Assembly: GCF_025290835.2 (NCBI RefSeq)
Contig: NZ_JAOCQD020000002.1
Coordinates: 1 to 64,000 of the forward strand
From: Aquabacterium sp. OR-4
GTDB taxonomy: Bacteria > Pseudomonadota > Gammaproteobacteria > Burkholderiales > Burkholderiaceae_C
DNA: 64,000 bases
Direction of reading: 5' to 3'
Positions 60,469-64,000 of the stretch are shown in pieces. The translations under genes and the position numbers were made by a program. The stretch's first letter is position 1, and every line of letters begins with the position of its first letter. The notes under the pieces are model-generated. The model saw only the letters and a list, made by a program, of their open reading frames with translations. It was not told where the DNA came from and ran no database searches.

Positions 60469-61530
60469 TCAACCAGCCTGATCGAGCGGCCAGCGCGGCT
60501 TGACGTCAAAGGCGTAGTCGCAGCTGGCCTGGGCGCAACCGGCCTGCAGTCGCATGGCGGCGGCCAGCGCGATCATGGCGCCGTTGTCGGTGCACAGTGA
60601 CAGCTCGGGGTAGTGCACGCGCAGGCCGCGGCGCGGCGCTGCCGCGTTCAACTGCTCGCGCAAGGCACTGTTGGCGCCCACGCCGCCCGACACCACCAGG
60701 CGCTTCAGGCCGGTGTGCTTGAGCGCCGCCAGCGATTTCTTGACCAGCACCTCGACGATGGCCGCCTGGGTGGATGCGGCCAGATCGGCCCGCAGCGTCT
60801 CACCCAGGGGCTCGCCACCGGCCTGCAGCCTGCGGTGCTGGGTGAGCACGGCGGTCTTCAGGCCGGCAAACGAAAAATCGAGGTTGCCGCTGTGCAGCAG
60901 CGGCCGCGGCAGGGCGTAGGCCGCCGGATTGCCGCTGAGCGCCAGCCGCGACAGCGCCGGCCCGCCCGGATACCCCAGGCCCAGCAGCTTGGCGCTCTTG
61001 TCGAAGGCCTCGCCGGCGGCGTCGTCGATGGTCTCGCCCAGCAGTTCGTAGCGGCCCACGCCTTCCACCCGCATCAGCTGGGTGTGACCGCCCGAGACCA
61101 GCAGCGCGACGAACGGAAACTCGGGCGCATCGGCCGACAGAAACGGCGACAGCAGATGCCCCTCGAGGTGGTGCACGCCCAGCGTCGGCTTGCCCAGCGC
61201 CGCGGCCAGTGCGCAGGCCACGCCAGCCCCCACCAGCAGGGCGCCGGCCAGGCCCGGACCGCGGGTGAAGGCCACCACGTCCACCTCGGCCAGCGTGGCA
61301 CCGGCCTCGGCCAGCACCTGGCGGGCCAGCGGCAGCACGCGGCGGATGTGGTCGCGCGAGGCCAGCTCGGGCACCACGCCGCCGTAGGCCTCGTGCATCT
61401 GCACCTGGCTGTGCAGCGCATGCGCGCGCAGCACCGGCAGCCGTGCCGCGCTGCCGTCCGGCTGGGCACCCGCGCTGACCAGGGCCACGCCGGTCTCGTC
61501 GCAGGAGGATTCGATGCCCAGCACATTCAT
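60469..61530 (-). CDS. tsaD: tRNA N6-threonylcarbamoyladenosine transferase TsaD
   Basis: A 353-residue ASKHA-fold enzyme that, with TsaB and TsaE, makes the t6A37 modification on tRNAs reading ANN codons. It starts [18 protein letters not shown]. It has the conserved [16 protein letters not shown], the metal-binding HHLEGHLLS and the nucleotide loops LVSGGHTQL and [13 protein letters not shown]. The frame is open upstream but the family start is unambiguous. It diverges from the nitrate transporter gene. Confidence 0.97.
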   Translation of the reverse strand: MNVLGIESSCDETGVALVSAGAQPDGSAARLPVLRAHALHSQVQMHEAYGGVVPELASRDHIRRVLPLARQVLAEAGATLAEVDVVAFTRGPGLAGALLVGAGVACALAAALGKPTLGVHHLEGHLLSPFLSADAPEFPFVALLVSGGHTQLMRVEGVGRYELLGETIDDAAGEAFDKSAKLLGLGYPGGPALSRLALSGNPAAYALPRPLLHSGNLDFSFAGLKTAVLTQHRRLQAGGEPLGETLRADLAASTQAAIVEVLVKKSLAALKHTGLKRLVVSGGVGANSALREQLNAAAPRRGLRVHYPELSLCTDNGAMIALAAAMRLQAGCAQASCDYAFDVKPRWPLDQAG

Positions 61531-61843
61531 GGGGCGCGAGTGTAGGGGCTGCCGCTGGCGCACCACCCCGCGCTGCGCCAGCGTGCACGGCTTGCACCTT
61601 GCTGGCGCCCGCACCACCGCGCCAGCGCCAAAATTTCAGGCGCGAATATTGCTAACACTGCCACAGCGGCTGCTTTGATGCACCGCTTCGGCGCTCTGCC
61701 AACGAGGGCAGCACGCCGCGCGACGCGCCCGCCGGGCCCGCTTGTGGGGGCCGGTCGGTTGTCATGCCGCCTGGGGCGCGTTCCAACTCCTTCGCTTCGA
61801 AGCATCGGCGCCCGAGCTGACCCCGGGGCCAGGCTCCACACCC
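61531..61843. other. Divergent spacer between tsaD and the nitrate transporter
   Basis: 313 bp. It carries an 8-bp-arm hairpin GCTGGCGC/GCGCCAGC (61601-61626) followed by CAAAATTT. The local AT-rich patch at 61630-61650 is a likely promoter zone for one or both genes. I could not identify clear FNR, NarL or NtrC sites. Confidence 0.5.
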
Positions 61844-63112
61844 ATGTCCAACTTCAAGACCTTCGTGCGCGCCGGGCACTGGCCTACGCTGGCTGCCTCG
61901 TTCCTGTACTTCGACTTCTGCTTCGCCATCTGGGTGCTCAACGGCGCCATGGCGCCGTTCATCAGCGACAGCTTCGGCCTGTCGCCGGCGCAAAAGGGCT
62001 TCATGATCTCGGTGCCCATCCTGGCCGGGGCCTTGATGCGCTTTCCGCTGGGCGTGCTGGCGCAGTACATCGGCCGCAAGAACGCGGCGATGGTGGAGAT
62101 GGGCCTGATCGTGGCGGCGCTGGTCTTCGGCTACCTGTTCGTCAACAGCTACGACAACGTGCTGGCCATGGGCGTGCTGCTGGGCATTGCCGGCGCCAGC
62201 TTCGGCGTGGCGTTGAGCCTGGGTTCGGGCTGGTATCCGCCGCAGTACAAGGGCTTGGCGATGGGCATCGCCGGGGCCGGCAACTCGGGCACGGTGCTGG
62301 CCGTGCTGTTTGCGCCCCCGCTGGCCCAGGCCTACGGCTGGCAGACGGTGTACGGCCTGGCCGCCATGACCATGGTGTTGCCGATGGCGGTGATGTGGCT
62401 GGTGGCCAAGGAGCCGCCCGATGTCGAGCACCAGAGCTTTCGCGAGCATGTCGGCTGCCTGTTCGAGAAGGACGGCTGGGCCTTCAGCCTGATCTATGTG
62501 GTCACCTTCGGCGGCTTCATCGGGCTGGCCAGCTTTCTGCCGACCTATTTCTACGACCAGTTCAAGGTCACCAAGATCGAGGCGGGGCAGCTGACGATGC
62601 TGGCCACGCTGATGGGCTCGGCCGTGCGCGTGGTGGGCGGCTGGATCGCCGACCGCGTGGGTGGCATCCACACCCTCAGCGGCGTGCTGGTGGTGGTGGC
62701 GGCTGCGCTGGCGGCCTGCGGCTTTGCCGGGCAGTCGCTGGTGGTCACCACCTTGCTGTTCATGCTGTGCTTTGCCGCCCTGGGGGCCGGCAACGGTGCG
62801 CTGTTCCAGTTGGTGCCCCTGCGCTGGCCGCTGACCACCGCGGTGGCCGGCTCGATGATCGGCGAGATCGGCGCTCTCGGTGGCGGCTTCCTGCCCAACG
62901 CGATGGGCCTGGCCAAGCAGCACACCGGCAGCTACCTGGGCGGCTTCCTGTCGTTCACGGTGCTGGCGCTGGTCATGCTGGCGATGCTGCGCGTGGTACA
63001 GATCCGCTGGACACGCACCTGGGCCGAAAAAGGCGGCCGTGCCCGCCCAGCCTCTGCGCAGCAAGACGCCGTGCGCGCGCCGGTCAGCCGCACCGCTGGC
63101 GCCCGGCGTTGA
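61844..63112 (+). CDS. narK: NarK/NasA-type nitrate/nitrite transporter (MFS)
   Basis: A 422-residue major-facilitator protein with 12 predicted helices. Nitrate-porter signatures are the N-terminal helix LYFDFCFAIWVLNGAM, the nitrate-binding-Arg helix LAGALMRFPLGVLAQYIGRKNAA, the first signature GIAGAGNSGTVLAVLFAPPLAQ and the second GEIGALGGGFLPN. The start MSNFKTFVRAGHWP was chosen over an upstream ATG that adds non-family sequence. The Arg-rich C-terminal tail is probably cytoplasmic. The next gene is a Ser/Thr kinase on the other strand, as I recall from some nitrate-assimilation loci. Confidence 0.93.
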   Translation: MSNFKTFVRAGHWPTLAASFLYFDFCFAIWVLNGAMAPFISDSFGLSPAQKGFMISVPILAGALMRFPLGVLAQYIGRKNAAMVEMGLIVAALVFGYLFVNSYDNVLAMGVLLGIAGASFGVALSLGSGWYPPQYKGLAMGIAGAGNSGTVLAVLFAPPLAQAYGWQTVYGLAAMTMVLPMAVMWLVAKEPPDVEHQSFREHVGCLFEKDGWAFSLIYVVTFGGFIGLASFLPTYFYDQFKVTKIEAGQLTMLATLMGSAVRVVGGWIADRVGGIHTLSGVLVVVAAALAACGFAGQSLVVTTLLFMLCFAALGAGNGALFQLVPLRWPLTTAVAGSMIGEIGALGGGFLPNAMGLAKQHTGSYLGGFLSFTVLALVMLAMLRVVQIRWTRTWAEKGGRARPASAQQDAVRAPVSRTAGARR

Positions 63113-63138
63113 GCCCGGCTGCCGCGTTGGCGCCCGGC

Positions 63139-64000
63139 TCAGCGCGGCAGGAACAGCAACCAGAACACCAGCAGCAGGTTGAACAGCAGCGAGACCACCA
63201 GCCCGGCCTTCCACAGCGCGTCGCGGTTGCGGCGCGCCAGCGGAGTGGCGCGCAGCGCCGGCAAGGGCCTCGCCGCGCCGCGCTCGAGGGCCAGCAGCAG
63301 CTCTTCAGAGGTTTCAAAGCGCTCGCGCGGCTCGCGTGCGATGGCGCGCATGACCACCCGCTCCAGCCACACCGGCAGATCGGGGCGCAGGCGGGTGGGT
63401 GCCACCGGGTCGCGGCGATAACGGGCCAGCTGGTAGGGCTCGATCTCGCCGTACGGCAGGCTGCCGGTGAGCCACTGGTACAGCGAGACGCCCAGCGCAT
63501 ACAGGTCGCTGCGCGCGTCGGCCGGCGCCCCCTCCCATTGCTCGGGGTTCATGTACGAGGGCGTGCCGGCACGCAGCTCGCGCTGGCTGGCCGGCTCGCG
63601 GCCGCTGAGCGCCGCGCCCAGGTCGAGCAGACGCCAGCGCCCGTCTTCGGCCAGGTGCAGATTGCCCGGCTTGATGTCGCGGTGCACCACACCCGCGCGG
63701 TGCAGGCTGGCCAGGGCCTGCGTCAGCGCGATGGCGGCCGCCACCACATCGGCCACGGCCGGCACCGGCTGGGCCGCGGCCAGCTGCTCCATGGTGCGCC
63801 CGGCATGCCAGTCGAACACGACGTAGAAGCTGGCGGCACCCGGCCGGCGCGGATGCACGTGCACCAGGCCCGGCGCCCCGCCCTCGGTCAGGCGCTGGCC
63901 CAGCCAGGCCTCGTGCGCCAACATCGTGCGCTCTTCGGCATCGGCCGCCCGGCCCGGGTGCAGCAGCTTGATGGCCACCAGCCGGCCGTCGGCCGTGTCG
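63139..64000 (-). CDS. Ser/Thr protein kinase, 3' part; gene continues past window
   Basis: At least 287 residues of a Hanks-type kinase open to the window end. It shows the VAIK lysine at the extreme upstream edge, the catalytic loop HRDIKPGN, a DLG in place of the usual DFG, the activation-segment end GTPSYMNPEQW and DLYALGVSLYQWLTG. A single C-terminal membrane helix (AGLVVSLLFNLLLVFWLLFL) ends the protein. In related nitrate-assimilation clusters a bifunctional PP2C-phosphatase/kinase occupies this place; whether a phosphatase domain lies upstream cannot be seen. It converges with the nitrate transporter (26 bp apart). Confidence 0.88.
   Translation of the reverse strand, partial: DTADGRLVAIKLLHPGRAADAEERTMLAHEAWLGQRLTEGGAPGLVHVHPRRPGAASFYVVFDWHAGRTMEQLAAAQPVPAVADVVAAAIALTQALASLHRAGVVHRDIKPGNLHLAEDGRWRLLDLGAALSGREPASQRELRAGTPSYMNPEQWEGAPADARSDLYALGVSLYQWLTGSLPYGEIEPYQLARYRRDPVAPTRLRPDLPVWLERVVMRAIAREPRERFETSEELLLALERGAARPLPALRATPLARRNRDALWKAGLVVSLLFNLLLVFWLLFLPR

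Overview
The window is about 70% GC, densely coded DNA that looks like a betaproteobacterium of the order Burkholderiales (Rubrivivax/Leptothrix/Ideonella-like). The main clues are the block rpsO-pnp-quinone oxidoreductase-tpiA-secG-tRNA-Leu-nuoA..N followed by DUF2818, NUDIX and DUF1178 genes, the urease cluster with a small AHEGHG protein between ureA and ureB, and the GC-rich extragenic repeats. The assignment rests on remembered gene order and protein similarity, not on a search.

Layout. (1) 1-4718, minus strand: a two-gene signalling unit. It has a 1181-residue fusion of an NCS1-type nucleobase permease, a Cys-rich segment, a histidine kinase and a receiver, followed by a LuxR-type response regulator. 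(2) 4719-5706: a gene-free kilobase of tandem and inverted repeats with a perfect 252-bp palindrome. (3) 5707-10655, plus strand: urease ureA-small ORF-ureBC-E-F-G, with no ureD in sight. (4) 10702-11472: serB. (5) 11833-23512, plus strand: an unusual chemosensory cluster. Its genes are a soluble tandem-tip MCP, a triple-CheW protein, CheB, a HEAT-repeat protein, CheR, CheY, CheA, a small STAS-like protein, CheY, a membrane MCP with a CheZ-like DxxxQ motif, and CheY. (6) 23543-36295: mixed housekeeping and accessory genes. These are a TonB-C-terminal-like secreted protein, hrpA, a YihY/BrkB membrane protein, a DUF2069 protein, an FAD-linked oxidase, a beta-lactamase-like lipoprotein, an AraC-type regulator with an apparent 5' frameshift, and a DUF1178 protein. 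(7) 36323-57670, minus strand: NUDIX, DUF2818, the 14 genes of respiratory complex I (nuoN to nuoA as read along the plus strand), tRNA-Leu(GAG), secG, tpiA, a quinone oxidoreductase, pnp and rpsO. (8) 57867-64000: an aminotransferase, a branched-chain-type solute-binding protein, tsaD, a NarK-type nitrate transporter, and the 3' part of a Ser/Thr kinase gene that runs off the window end.

How it fits together. The permease-kinase and its regulator sit next to urease. A purine- or nucleobase-sensing system beside a urea-degrading enzyme suggests control of nitrogen scavenging, but this is inferred from position alone. The chemosensory block has every core phosphorelay and adaptation enzyme (CheA, CheW, CheB, CheR, three CheYs), but its receptors and coupling protein are built in uncommon ways. 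No flagellar, pilus or cyclic-di-GMP genes lie beside it, so its output cannot be read from context. The nitrate transporter next to a Ser/Thr kinase resembles the start of a nitrate-assimilation locus continuing beyond the window.

The parts most worth a second look are the permease-kinase fusion, the long perfect palindrome where ureD would be expected, the tandem-MCP and triple-CheW pair, the DxxxQ motif in the membrane MCP, the AraC frameshift, and a hexanucleotide repeat upstream of the beta-lactamase-like gene.
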